Made by a program: the position numbers and the translations under genes
The notes under the pieces: model-generated
What the model saw: the letters and a program-made list of their open reading frames with translations, nothing else
Told to the model about the DNA's origin: nothing
Databases searched by the model: none
Shown here: piece by piece, positions 1 through 8,254 of the stretch
Layout: every line of letters starts with the position of its first letter
How positions within the stretch are numbered: position 1 is the first letter of the stretch
NCBI RefSeq assembly: GCF_000208405.1
Contig: NC_015437.1
Span: forward strand, 1,419,501-1,483,500
DNA from: Selenomonas sputigena ATCC 35185
GTDB taxonomy: Bacteria; Bacillota; Negativicutes; Selenomonadales; Selenomonadaceae
Direction of reading: 5' to 3'
DNA length: 64,000 bases

Positions 1-197
1 GGCAAAAGCGCGCCGCGCGGCAAAAGCGGCAAAACGCCGATAAGAAGTCCCATAAGGAAACTGCCTGACACGTTGACAAAGAGCGTGCCGTAAGGAAATG
101 CCGACCCGAAGCGCACGGCGAAAAACGAGGTCGCCAAATAGCGGCAGACAGCGCCGAGGCCGCCGCCAAGAAAGACAACGATATACTGCACTCCCAT
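1..197 (-). CDS. crcB: Fluoride channel CrcB/Fluc, N-terminal part (runs off the window)
   Basis: The reverse strand reads an ATG at 197 followed by a small hydrophobic protein that is still open at base 1. The N-terminus has the Fluc family pattern: a glycine-rich GGGLGAVCRYL, then GTLFVNVSGSFLMG, whose Asn lies in the fluoride-conducting region of known CrcB proteins. CrcB dimers export fluoride across the inner membrane. The start lies three bases after the stop of the NiaP-like gene, and a GGAG inside the end of that gene can serve as ribosome site, so the two are probably translated from one mRNA. Only 65 codons are visible, so length and C-terminus cannot be judged. Confidence 0.85.
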   Translation of the reverse strand, partial: MGVQYIVVFLGGGLGAVCRYLATSFFAVRFGSAFPYGTLFVNVSGSFLMGLLIGVLPLLPRGALL

Positions 198-200
198 CGC

Positions 201-1547
201 TTACGCTCCATGCGCCTCGCGGACATCGGAGAGATCTTCGAGCGTCTTCTGCTTACTTTCCTTGCCGCAGGCGATGACGACGATCGAAATCAGCACGAAT
301 ACGGACGCGAACAGAGCGAAGATCGTCTCAATGCCGACGGAGCCGGCGAGCAGCACGCCGACGAGCATCGGCGCGATCATGCCGCCGATGCGTCCAAAGC
401 CCGCCGCCCAGCCGCTGCCGAGCGCGCGCATCGCCGTCGGGTACTGCTCGGGCGTGTAGGTGTAGATGACGCCCCATGCACCGAGGTTGAAGAAGCTCAT
501 GCCCGCGCCCCAGGCGAGAAGCGCCGACGACGATTCGGCAGCGCCGAAGAAGTAGCTGCAAACGCCCGACAAGAGCAGAAATGCGGACAATGTATACTTG
601 CGTCCGATGACTTCCACGAACCACGCGGCAGCAAGATAGCCGGGCAGCTGCGCGAGCGTCATCATCAGCACATACTCGAAGGTCTTGACGACGGCGAAGC
701 CCTGCGCGTAGACGAGCGACGGCAGCCACATGAAGATGCCGTAGTAGCTGAAGACGATGCCGAACCACGTCAGCCAGAGCATCGCCGTGCGCAGACGGAA
801 GCCCTTTTGCCACAGAGCGGCAAATCCCGTCTCTCTGCCGCTCTCTCTCGGCAATAGTTCATCTGCCGTAAACGGACGGTTTGCGAGACCGAGCTTTTCC
901 TCCAGATGGCAGACGATTTCCTTCGCCTCCTCGACGCGCCCCTTCGCGAGCAGGTAGCGAACGGATTCGGGCAAGTGCAGGCGGATGAGGAACACATAGA
1001 GTGCAGGCAGAGCGCCGAGGAGGAACGCGAGCTTCCAGCCGAACGTTGGAATGAAGAGATATGAGATGCAGGCGGCGACGAGCCAGCCGACGCCCCAGAA
1101 GCTCTCAAGAAGGACGATGAAGCGCCCGCGCAGCCGCGTCGGCGCATACTCGGTCATGAGCGTGACGGCGACGGGCAGTTCGCCGCCGAGGCCGAAGCCG
1201 ACGAGGAAACGGAAGACGAGCAGCGATTCATAGCTCCAAGCCAGGGCGCAAAGCCCCGTCGATACACTGTAGAGCAGAACCGTCGCAGTGAAGACCTTCT
1301 TGCGCCCCCAACGATCAGCCAGAGATCCTGCCACGACCGCACCGAGCGCCATGCCGATAAGTCCCACGGAGCCGATCCAGCCCGCCTGCGCGGGACTCAG
1401 CCCCCAATCCTTGACCAAGAGCGGCAGAACGAAGGCGATCAGCCCCGTATCCATCGCATCAAAGAGCCATCCCAGACCCGTGACAAGGAGCATCTTGTAG
1501 TGAAAAGAGCCAATGGGCAATTCTTCCAAACGACGCAGCATAAACAT
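201..1547 (-). CDS. niaP: MFS transporter, NiaP-like (possible niacin uptake)
   Basis: This 448-residue protein is a 12-helix major facilitator. The N-terminus (RRLEELPIGSFHYKMLLVTG, then GLGWLFDAMDTGLIAFVLP) closely resembles the YceI/NiaP group, which imports nicotinate and related aromatic acids. The loop 2-3 signature GSLADRWGRKK and its partner further on (GRKYTLSAF) are typical of MFS transporters. The name rests on recalled similarity of the N-terminus; substrate is inferred, and another aromatic acid is possible. An ATG at 1541 is an alternative start. It is followed without a gap by crcB and has its own promoter upstream. Nothing else in the window belongs to NAD synthesis except the stand-alone PncC deamidase. 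Confidence 0.75.
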   Translation of the reverse strand: MFMLRRLEELPIGSFHYKMLLVTGLGWLFDAMDTGLIAFVLPLLVKDWGLSPAQAGWIGSVGLIGMALGAVVAGSLADRWGRKKVFTATVLLYSVSTGLCALAWSYESLLVFRFLVGFGLGGELPVAVTLMTEYAPTRLRGRFIVLLESFWGVGWLVAACISYLFIPTFGWKLAFLLGALPALYVFLIRLHLPESVRYLLAKGRVEEAKEIVCHLEEKLGLANRPFTADELLPRESGRETGFAALWQKGFRLRTAMLWLTWFGIVFSYYGIFMWLPSLVYAQGFAVVKTFEYVLMMTLAQLPGYLAAAWFVEVIGRKYTLSAFLLLSGVCSYFFGAAESSSALLAWGAGMSFFNLGAWGVIYTYTPEQYPTAMRALGSGWAAGFGRIGGMIAPMLVGVLLAGSVGIETIFALFASVFVLISIVVIACGKESKQKTLEDLSDVREAHGA

Positions 1548-1606
1548 CCACTTCCTTTGAAAATAAAATCATATCTTCTCCGCCCTGAACAAAGGCGTCG
1601 CCCTCT

Positions 1607-1634
1607 ATTGTACCACCTATGCACCACAGGTCAA
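1607..1634 (-). promoter_or_regulatory. Predicted sigma-70 promoter of the NiaP-like gene
   Basis: On the minus strand TTGACC and TACAAT are separated by 16 bases, about 60 bases upstream of the start codon. The site lies between this gene and the end of the polyamine operon, so the transporter does not depend on read-through. Confidence 0.6.
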
Positions 1635-1653
1635 GTCTTTCCTACAGGACGCA

Positions 1654-1685
1654 AAGAAGCGCCATCGCGAACGACGGCGCTTCTT
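1654..1685 (-). terminator. Hairpin after the polyamine operon
   Basis: A 10-bp perfect stem (AAGAAGCGCC with GGCGCTTCTT) begins directly behind the stop codon of the last polyamine gene. The U-tract is short (CUUCUU), so termination may be only partial. Confidence 0.55.
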
Positions 1686-1686
1686 C

Positions 1687-2850
1687 CTAGGACAGGCGCA
1701 TCTTGAAATCCTCGTAGCCGAAGCGGCGCACGACCTGCCATGCGCCCGTTTCATCGACGGCGACGATCGCGGGCAGCGGCATACCGTTGAAGGTGTTGTT
1801 CTTCACCATCGTATAGATCGCCATGTCGCCGAAGACGATGCGGCGGGAGGCAGCAAGCGGCGCATCGAACGAGTATGTGCCGATCGTGTCGCCTGCAAGG
1901 CACGTCGGCCCCGCAAAGGTATAGGCGAAGGGCTTCTCCCCTGCCTCGCCCGCACCCAGAACGGGCGGGCGGTACGGCATCTCGATGACGTCGGGCATGT
2001 GGCACGCCGCCGACGTGTCGAGGATGGCGACAGGCGTATCGTTTTCAACGATTTCCAGCACCTCGGCAACGAGGAATCCCGCATCGAGCGCGATCGCCTC
2101 GCCCGGCTCGATATAGACCTTGAGTCCGTATTTCGTTTGCATACGCATAATGCACTGTTTCAGCAGGTCGATGTCGTAGTCCTCGCGCGTGATATGGTGT
2201 CCGCCGCCGAAGTTGATCCACTCCATCTGCGGCAGCCATGCGCCGAACTTCTCCTCAACGGCTTCGAGCGTCTCCGCCAGCGGCCCCGCCCCCTGCTCGC
2301 AAAGTGTATGAAAGTGCAGTCCCGTCAATCCTTCCATCTTGTCGGGGCGAAAATCACCGAGCTTGACGCCGAGACGCGAGCCGGCCGAGCATGGGTCATA
2401 GATCGCGTGCTCCTGCGTCGAATACTCGGGATTGATGCGCAAGCCGCACGCGCAGCCGTGCTTCAAGGCAAACTCGCCGTACTTTTCCCACTGGGCGAAG
2501 GAGTTGAATACGATGTGATCGGCAATCTTGACGATCTCCGCCATGTCCGCCTCCTTGAACGCCGGCGAAAAGACGTGGTTCTCCTTGCCCTTCATCTCCT
2601 CGTATGCGAGACGTGCCTCAAAGAGGCCGCTCGCCGCCGAACCTGCGAGGTATTCGGCAATGAGCGGATAGAAGTGAAACATCGAAAATGCCTTCTGTGC
2701 CAGAAGCACATGTGCGCCCGTCTCCTGCTGCAAGTCACGCAGCACGGTGAGATTCCTGCGCAGAAGATCCTCCATGACGACGTAGGCGGGCGTCGGCACA
2801 GAATGGAAAATTTCTGCGTATTTCTCGAATTTCCCAAAAGCCTCGCCCAT
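1687..2850 (-). CDS. nspC: Carboxynorspermidine/carboxyspermidine decarboxylase
   Basis: This 387-residue alanine-racemase-fold PLP enzyme removes CO2 from carboxyspermidine (or carboxynorspermidine) to give spermidine (norspermidine). The PLP lysine is in LLAQKAFSMF (about residue 53), the phosphate-binding glycines in NFGGGHH, and the active-site Cys in GPTCLAGD near the C-terminus. Length fits the family (about 370-390). The start used is the ATG at 2850, which overlaps the TGA of the dehydrogenase gene (TGATG), so the pair is translationally coupled. It is the last gene of the polyamine operon and catalyses the second step after the adjacent dehydrogenase. Since the operon makes putrescine and no diaminopropane enzyme is seen, carboxyspermidine is the likelier substrate. 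Confidence 0.92.
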   Translation of the reverse strand: MGEAFGKFEKYAEIFHSVPTPAYVVMEDLLRRNLTVLRDLQQETGAHVLLAQKAFSMFHFYPLIAEYLAGSAASGLFEARLAYEEMKGKENHVFSPAFKEADMAEIVKIADHIVFNSFAQWEKYGEFALKHGCACGLRINPEYSTQEHAIYDPCSAGSRLGVKLGDFRPDKMEGLTGLHFHTLCEQGAGPLAETLEAVEEKFGAWLPQMEWINFGGGHHITREDYDIDLLKQCIMRMQTKYGLKVYIEPGEAIALDAGFLVAEVLEIVENDTPVAILDTSAACHMPDVIEMPYRPPVLGAGEAGEKPFAYTFAGPTCLAGDTIGTYSFDAPLAASRRIVFGDMAIYTMVKNNTFNGMPLPAIVAVDETGAWQVVRRFGYEDFKMRLS

Positions 2851-4049
2851 CAATCGACAAGCTCCGGCGTGAAGCTCTCCTGCCACGGCAAGCCCCAGCG
2901 ATTCAGCGCATCCATGAACGGATCGGGATCGAACTGCTCGATGTTATAGACGCCCGCGCCCTTCCATGTGCCGTTCATCACGAGCATCGCACCGATCATC
3001 GCGGGCACGCCCGTCGTGTAGGAAACCGCCTGCGAGCCGACTTCCTTGTAACACGCTTCGTGATCGCAGACGTTATAGACATAGTACGTCTTTTCCTTGC
3101 CGTCCTTCTTGCCGCGGAAGATGCAGCCGATGTTCGTCTTGCCCTTCGTCCTCGGGCCAAGGCTCGCGGGATCGGGCAAAACTGCCTTGAGGAACTGCAG
3201 CGGAATGATCTTCTTGCCCTCGAACTCAATCGGCTCGATCGAAGTCATGCCGACGTTTTCCAGGCACTTGAGGTGGCGCAGGTAGCTCTCGCCGAACGTC
3301 ATGAAGAAGCGGATGCGGCGAATGCCGGGGATATTGATCGCGAGCGACTCCAGCTCCTCGTGATGCAAGAGGTACATGTCCTTCTCGCCGACCTCGGGGA
3401 AGTTGTAAACGCGCTTGATCTCCATCGGCTCCGTCTCAACCCACTTGCCGTCTTCCCAATAGCTTCCCTTCGCCGAAACCTCGCGGATGTTGATCTCGGG
3501 ATTGAAGTTCGTCGCAAACGGATAGCCGTGATCGCCCGCGTTGCAGTCAAGAATGTCGATGTAGTTGATCTCATCGAAGTGATGCTTCAAGGCATAAGCG
3601 GAAAAGACGCCCGTGACGCCCGGATCGAAGCCCGAGCCGAGCAGCGCCGTGATGCCGGCTTCCTTGAAGCGGTCATTGTACTCCCACTGCCATTTGTATT
3701 CAAACTTCGCCGTGTCCTCCGGCTCGTAGTTTGCCGTATCGACATAGTGCGTCTTCGTCGCAAGGCACGCGTCCATGATCGTCAGATCCTGGTACGGCAG
3801 CGCGAGATTCAAGACGACGTCGGGCTTCTCCCGCTCAATCAGGGAGATGAGCTCGTCCGTCTTGTCCGCATCCACCTGCGCCGTCGTGATTTTCGTCTTG
3901 CCGCCCGCGAGCTTTTCCTTCAATGCGTCGCACTTTGCCTTCGTGCGGCTCGCAATGCAAATTTCCTCAAAGGCGTCGCTGTTCTGGCAGCACTTGTGCA
4001 CGGCGACGCTTGCGACGCCGCCCGCGCCGATGATCAAAGCCTTTCCCAT
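2850..4049 (-). CDS. Carboxynorspermidine/carboxyspermidine dehydrogenase (saccharopine dehydrogenase family)
   Basis: The 399-residue protein starts with a Rossmann nucleotide-binding loop (IIGAGGVASVAVHKC, residues 6-20) and has the saccharopine-dehydrogenase-like C-terminal domain (for example YVYNVCDHEACYKEV, TTGVPAMIGAMLV). Members of this group condense a diamine with aspartate semialdehyde and reduce the Schiff base with NADPH, yielding carboxyspermidine from putrescine or carboxynorspermidine from diaminopropane. The overlap with the decarboxylase gene and the position behind agmatinase, which supplies putrescine, point to this reaction and away from lysine metabolism. A lysine-pathway saccharopine dehydrogenase is the main alternative, made unlikely by the context. 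Confidence 0.9.
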   Translation of the reverse strand: MGKALIIGAGGVASVAVHKCCQNSDAFEEICIASRTKAKCDALKEKLAGGKTKITTAQVDADKTDELISLIEREKPDVVLNLALPYQDLTIMDACLATKTHYVDTANYEPEDTAKFEYKWQWEYNDRFKEAGITALLGSGFDPGVTGVFSAYALKHHFDEINYIDILDCNAGDHGYPFATNFNPEINIREVSAKGSYWEDGKWVETEPMEIKRVYNFPEVGEKDMYLLHHEELESLAINIPGIRRIRFFMTFGESYLRHLKCLENVGMTSIEPIEFEGKKIIPLQFLKAVLPDPASLGPRTKGKTNIGCIFRGKKDGKEKTYYVYNVCDHEACYKEVGSQAVSYTTGVPAMIGAMLVMNGTWKGAGVYNIEQFDPDPFMDALNRWGLPWQESFTPELVD

Positions 4050-4092
4050 GATTTTCCTCCTGTCGTCAACTCAAGGGCGTTCGCCGCCCGCA

Positions 4093-4974
4093 TCAAACCA
4101 TCTCTGCTCCGCGAATTGCCGGCTCTTCCCAAGCGAGAAGCATCTCTCGGAGGAGCTTCAAGGCCACCGCCGTCGATGCGCCGCTCGCATCGTAGTGCGG
4201 CGACAGTTCGACCATGTCGCAACCGACGATGCGGTCGAGCCGCAGCGTCTTTCGGAGCGCACGAAGAAGATCGAGGAAGCTCACGCCGCCCGGCTCGGGC
4301 GTGCCCGTGCCGGGAAAACCACTCGGATCGAGCACATCGAGATCGAGCGTCAAGTACACGGGCTTTCCCATGAGTTCAGAGAGACTCCATTCAAGCCCCG
4401 TGAAATCGAAGCGCTGCAAATGCGTGTGCTCCTTCGCCCAGAGGAACTCCGCGCGCTCGCCGCTCCGTATGCCGAACTGATGAATGCGTCCGTCCCCCAA
4501 GATATCCCAGGCGCGACGCATGACCGTCGCGTGCGAGAGCTTCGCGCCCAAGTAATCATCGCGCAGATCCGTATGCGCATCGAAATGCACGATATGGAGA
4601 TCTTCGTAGCGCTCAGCGAGCGCACGCACGACGGGAAGCGTCACGAGATGCTCGCCGCCGATCATGAAGGGCTTCTTGCCATCGGCGAGCAGGTTCCGCG
4701 CAAAGTCCTCGATCTGCCCCAGGGCGCGAGCCGTATCGCCAAAGCAAAGCTCCAAGTCGCCGCCGTCAAAGACGCGCGTCTCCTCCATATCAAGGTCGAG
4801 ATATGGGCTGTACGTCTCCAGCCCGTACGACTCGGCACGCATCGTGCGGCTCGCAAAGCGCGTGCCCGGGCGAAACGACGTCGTCGAATCGAAAGGTGCG
4901 CCGAAGAGCACGATGCGCGACTCTTCATACGATGTGTCGCAGCCCAGAAAAGTTTCTACATTATCTTTCAACAT
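4093..4974 (-). CDS. speB: Agmatinase (ureohydrolase family)
   Basis: This 293-residue enzyme hydrolyses agmatine to putrescine and urea. All ureohydrolase metal motifs are present: GGEH (106-109), HFDAHTD (130-136) and DLDVLDP (211-217) followed by GFPGTGTPEPGG, which bind the two Mn ions. The chosen ATG at 4974 lies 14 bases inside the end of speE and has a GGAGGAG ribosome site ten bases upstream. The frame stays open further upstream, but that part is only a shadow of speE. Placed behind an arginine-decarboxylase-type gene, agmatinase is favoured over arginase, formiminoglutamase or guanidinobutyrase, which share the fold. Confidence 0.93.
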   Translation of the reverse strand: MLKDNVETFLGCDTSYEESRIVLFGAPFDSTTSFRPGTRFASRTMRAESYGLETYSPYLDLDMEETRVFDGGDLELCFGDTARALGQIEDFARNLLADGKKPFMIGGEHLVTLPVVRALAERYEDLHIVHFDAHTDLRDDYLGAKLSHATVMRRAWDILGDGRIHQFGIRSGERAEFLWAKEHTHLQRFDFTGLEWSLSELMGKPVYLTLDLDVLDPSGFPGTGTPEPGGVSFLDLLRALRKTLRLDRIVGCDMVELSPHYDASGASTAVALKLLREMLLAWEEPAIRGAEMV

Positions 4975-5815
4975 CGCGCAGCATCTCCTCCACATAGGTC
5001 GGCAAGGCGAAAGCGCCGATATGCAGCTTCGTATTGTAGTAGCGCGTCTTGATGCCGAGCCGCTTCCAACGCTGCCAATCAACACCCTCGATGGGCGCAC
5101 GCTTCTTCGACGCGAAGCCGAAGAGCCAGTGCCCCGACGGATACGTCGGGATATGCGCCTGATAGACGCGGCTAATGGGGAACGACTCGACGATGCGCTT
5201 GTGCGCACGCTGCATGGCATAGGCGTCGTCCTTGTAAAACGGGCTTTCGTGCTGATTGACCATGATGCCGTCCTCGTGCAGAGCTTTGAAGCAGTTACCG
5301 TAGAACTCCTTCGTAAAAAGCCCCTCGCCCGGCCCGAAAGGATCGGTCGAATCCACGAGGATCAAATCATACTCGTCCTCAGGCTGGCGAATGAAGCGCA
5401 GTCCATCTTCGAAGAAGAAGCGAATGCGCGAATCTGCAAGACACGCCGCCGTCTGCGGCAAGTGCTCGCGGCATGCCTCGACGACCATCTCGTCGATTTC
5501 CACGAGGTCGATGCGCTCGACGCTTTTGTAGCGCAGAAGCTCGCGTACCGTGCCGCCGTCGCCGCCGCCGATGACGAGGATGCGCTTCGCCTCGGGATTG
5601 ACGCACATCGGCACATGCACGATCATCTCATGGTAGATGAACTCGTCCTTCTCCGTCAGCATCATGTAGCCGTCGATTGTCAGAAAGCGGCCGAACTCCG
5701 GCGATTCGAAGATGTCGATGCGCTGAAAGTCGCTCCTGCCCGAGTAGATCTGCCGATCGACCTTGATGGAAAAGCCCGCATTCTTCGTGTGCTTCTCCGT
5801 AAACCAAAGATTCAT
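4961..5815 (-). CDS. speE: Spermidine synthase
   Basis: The 284-residue aminopropyltransferase moves the aminopropyl group of decarboxylated S-adenosylmethionine to putrescine. It shows the N-terminal beta domain, the nucleotide-binding loop IGGGDGGT (82-89) and the catalytic segment VDSTDPFGP (154-162). The length equals that of typical bacterial SpeE. The stop codon of the decarboxylase lies outside, two bases upstream of this start is the next gene's boundary, and the 3' end overlaps speB by 14 bases. The donor is made by SpeD, the first gene of the same operon. Confidence 0.95.
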   Translation of the reverse strand: MNLWFTEKHTKNAGFSIKVDRQIYSGRSDFQRIDIFESPEFGRFLTIDGYMMLTEKDEFIYHEMIVHVPMCVNPEAKRILVIGGGDGGTVRELLRYKSVERIDLVEIDEMVVEACREHLPQTAACLADSRIRFFFEDGLRFIRQPEDEYDLILVDSTDPFGPGEGLFTKEFYGNCFKALHEDGIMVNQHESPFYKDDAYAMQRAHKRIVESFPISRVYQAHIPTYPSGHWLFGFASKKRAPIEGVDWQRWKRLGIKTRYYNTKLHIGAFALPTYVEEMLRDVER

Positions 5816-5817
5816 GC

Positions 5818-7281
5818 CTAAGTCTCCTTCATCACGTTGAGCCGCCGGATCTCCATATCCTCAGGCCCCGTCAGCGAGCAGCCCTTCTTCTTCGCGTAGC
5901 GGATATAATCGAGGATGTCCGCCGTCACAAGCTCGCCCGGTGCGAGGATTGGAATGCCCGGCGGATAGCACATGACGAACTCGCCCGCGACGCGCCCTGC
6001 CGTCTCGGCGATGGGAAGCGCCTCCTTCTCAGCGTAGAACGCTTCCTGCGGGCCGCAGACGATCTTCGGGCTGATGTACTCGACCTCCAGCATATTTTTC
6101 GGCGGCTTCTTATAGTTGCGGCGAATTTCGGCAAGCGCGGATACGAGACGCTCAATGTCCTTGGGGCGATCGCCGATTGAGACGTAAGCGAGGAGGTTCG
6201 CCATATCGCCGAACTCCGTCTGAATATCGTACTCGTCACGCAGGAGGTCGTAGACTTCAATGCCCGCAAGCCCCAGAGAGCGCGTGAAGATCGAAAGTTT
6301 CGTGACATCGAAATCGAAGACGGCGTCGCCGTCGGCAAGTTCCTTCGCATAGGCATAGTAATCGCCGATGGCGTTGATCTCAGAACGCGCATATTCGACG
6401 TGACGGATGACCTTATCGATCGTCTCGCGCCCACGAATCGCAAGGTTACGCCGCGAGATATCGAGGCTTACCATGAGAAGGTACGACGCACTCGTCGTCT
6501 GCGTGAGGTTGATGATCTGATGCACATAGCCCTCGTGCACGCGCTCACCGATCAAAAGGAGCGAGCTTTGCGTCAGAGAGCCGCCCGACTTGTGCATGCT
6601 CACCGACGCCATGTCCGCCCCCGCCGCCATGGCGGAAACGGGCAAATGATCGTGGAAGTAAAAGTGTGTGCCGTGCGCCTCATCGGCGAGGAGCAGCATG
6701 CCGTGCGCATGAGCGAGATCGGCGATGGCGCGGATGTTCGAGCATATCCCGTAATACGTCGGATTGTTGACGAAGATCGCCCTCGCGTCCGGATTCTCCT
6801 CGATCGCACGCTCGACATCGGCGAGCCTCATGCCGAGCGCGATGCCGAGCCGCCGATCCATCTGTGGATTCACATAGACAGGAACAGCGCCCGAGAGGAT
6901 CATCGCGTTGATGACGCTTCGATGCACATTGCGCGGCAAGATGATCTTCTCGCCGCGCTTCGCCGCCGTCAGAATCATCGTCTGCACCGAACTCGTCGTG
7001 CCGCCGACCATGAAGAAGGCATGCGCCGCGCCGAAAGCCCGCGCCGCCAAATCCTCCGCTTCGCGAATCACCGATACGGGATGGCAAAGGTTGTCGAGCA
7101 TTTTCATCGAATTGACGTCGACGGAAAGGCACTTCTCGCCAAGAAAGTCCACAAGCTCCGCGTTGCCGCGTCCGCGCTTGTGCCCCGGCACGTCAAAAGG
7201 CACGACGCGCCTGCTCTTGAAGCGCTCCAGAGCTTCAAGAACAGGCGCCCTGTCCTGCGTATAGTAGTCGAATGCTTCCAA
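5818..7281 (-). CDS. speA: Arginine (Orn/Lys/Arg) decarboxylase, fold type I
   Basis: This 487-residue PLP enzyme belongs to the short Gram-positive SpeA/Cad group. It has the PGHKRG motif (32-37), the PLP aspartate region LLADEAHGTHF (197-207) and the Schiff-base lysine in SMHKSGGSLTQSS (about K231). It lacks the N-terminal wing domain of long inducible decarboxylases. Arginine is the likely substrate because agmatinase follows in the operon; lysine or ornithine cannot be excluded from sequence alone. The start used is a TTG at 7281 preceded by GGGAGG; a second in-frame TTG at 7314 would add 11 residues but has a poor ribosome site. It lies between speD and speE. Confidence 0.88.
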   Translation of the reverse strand: MEAFDYYTQDRAPVLEALERFKSRRVVPFDVPGHKRGRGNAELVDFLGEKCLSVDVNSMKMLDNLCHPVSVIREAEDLAARAFGAAHAFFMVGGTTSSVQTMILTAAKRGEKIILPRNVHRSVINAMILSGAVPVYVNPQMDRRLGIALGMRLADVERAIEENPDARAIFVNNPTYYGICSNIRAIADLAHAHGMLLLADEAHGTHFYFHDHLPVSAMAAGADMASVSMHKSGGSLTQSSLLLIGERVHEGYVHQIINLTQTTSASYLLMVSLDISRRNLAIRGRETIDKVIRHVEYARSEINAIGDYYAYAKELADGDAVFDFDVTKLSIFTRSLGLAGIEVYDLLRDEYDIQTEFGDMANLLAYVSIGDRPKDIERLVSALAEIRRNYKKPPKNMLEVEYISPKIVCGPQEAFYAEKEALPIAETAGRVAGEFVMCYPPGIPILAPGELVTADILDYIRYAKKKGCSLTGPEDMEIRRLNVMKET

Positions 7282-7322
7282 TCCTTCTCTTTCCTCCCAA
7301 AGAGCAAAGCGCAAAGCCCCAC

Positions 7323-8096
7323 TCAGAATACATTGCTGCCGCTGTAGATCTCAATCATCTCGCGCCGCAGACTGTTGCTGATCGCGAGCCGCGTCTTCGG
7401 CGGTATCTCGTAAATATCCGTATTGAAGAGGTAATTCTGCAGCTCGATCTCCTTGATGAGCATGCGCGTGTGGAAAATATTCGCCTGATAGACATTGATG
7501 TCCATGGCATCGTACGTCGCCAAGGTCTCCGACTTGATATACTCCTGAATCGACGACATCTTGTCGTCCATAAAGAGCTTCTTTCCCGTCACATCGCGCG
7601 TGAAGCCGCGCACGCGGTAATCCATCGTGATGATATCCGAATCAAACTTGCCGATGAGGTAGTCGAGCGTCTTCAAAGGCGTGATCTCGCCGCACGTCGC
7701 CACGTCGATGTCGACACGGAACGTCGCAATGCTCGTCTCGGGGTGGAACTCGGGATACGTATGCACGGTCACATGGCTCTTGTCAAGGTGCGCGACAATC
7801 TCGTCATTCAGCAGCGGCTTCTTGTGCCCCGCTGCATCCTCTTCCGAAATGAGGAAGGTCACGCTCGCGCCCTGCGGATCGTAATCCTGCTTCGAGATGC
7901 TCAGGACATGTGCGCCGATCATCTCCGTCACGCGCATGAGGATCTTCGTCAAGCGCTCTGAGTTGTACTGCGAGTCAATATATTTGATGTAGTCCTGCTG
8001 CTCACGCTGCGATTTCGCGTAGCAAATATCGTAGATATTGAAGCTCAAAGACTTCGTCAGATTATTGAACCCGTATAACTTCAGCTTTCCTTCCAA
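7323..8096 (-). CDS. speD: S-adenosylmethionine decarboxylase proenzyme, E. coli-type
   Basis: This 257-residue proenzyme cleaves itself to form a pyruvoyl group and then decarboxylates S-adenosylmethionine, giving the aminopropyl donor for SpeE. The cleavage site is in LDKSHVTVHTYPE: Ser107 after Lys106 becomes the pyruvoyl residue, as in the E. coli class rather than the short Thermotoga/Bacillus class of about 125 residues. The frame begins with TTG at 8096; the ribosome site is not strong and a slightly later start is possible. It is the first gene of the polyamine operon, preceded by a good promoter and a leader of about 95 bases with a stable hairpin. Confidence 0.93.
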   Translation of the reverse strand: MEGKLKLYGFNNLTKSLSFNIYDICYAKSQREQQDYIKYIDSQYNSERLTKILMRVTEMIGAHVLSISKQDYDPQGASVTFLISEEDAAGHKKPLLNDEIVAHLDKSHVTVHTYPEFHPETSIATFRVDIDVATCGEITPLKTLDYLIGKFDSDIITMDYRVRGFTRDVTGKKLFMDDKMSSIQEYIKSETLATYDAMDINVYQANIFHTRMLIKEIELQNYLFNTDIYEIPPKTRLAISNSLRREMIEIYSGSNVF

Positions 8097-8133
8097 CCCG
8101 CACGTCCCATCCTTCCCTTGGCTGACAAGAAAA

Positions 8134-8166
8134 GGCAGATAACGAGCTATCGCTGCGTCACCTGCC
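8134..8166 (-). promoter_or_regulatory. Hairpin in the speD leader
   Basis: The leader RNA can form an 11-bp stem (GGCAGGUGACG with CGUUAUCUGCC, two G-U pairs) around an 11-base loop. It lies between the promoter and the speD start and has no U-tract, so it is not a terminator. Polyamine-responsive translation control is possible but only inferred. Confidence 0.45.
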
Positions 8167-8196
8167 GTTCATTTTCGTTTTTGCTAGCTCTGCCTT

Positions 8197-8225
8197 ATTA
8201 TAATGGAAATTTCGTGCTTTGACAA
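8197..8225 (-). promoter_or_regulatory. Predicted sigma-70 promoter of the polyamine operon
   Basis: TTGTCA and a perfect TATAAT are spaced by 17 bases on the minus strand, about 100 bases upstream of speD. No other strong promoter was noticed between the six genes, which overlap or are closely spaced. Confidence 0.8.
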
Positions 8226-8254
8226 GACTTCATCACAGCAAACTGGAGGACAAC

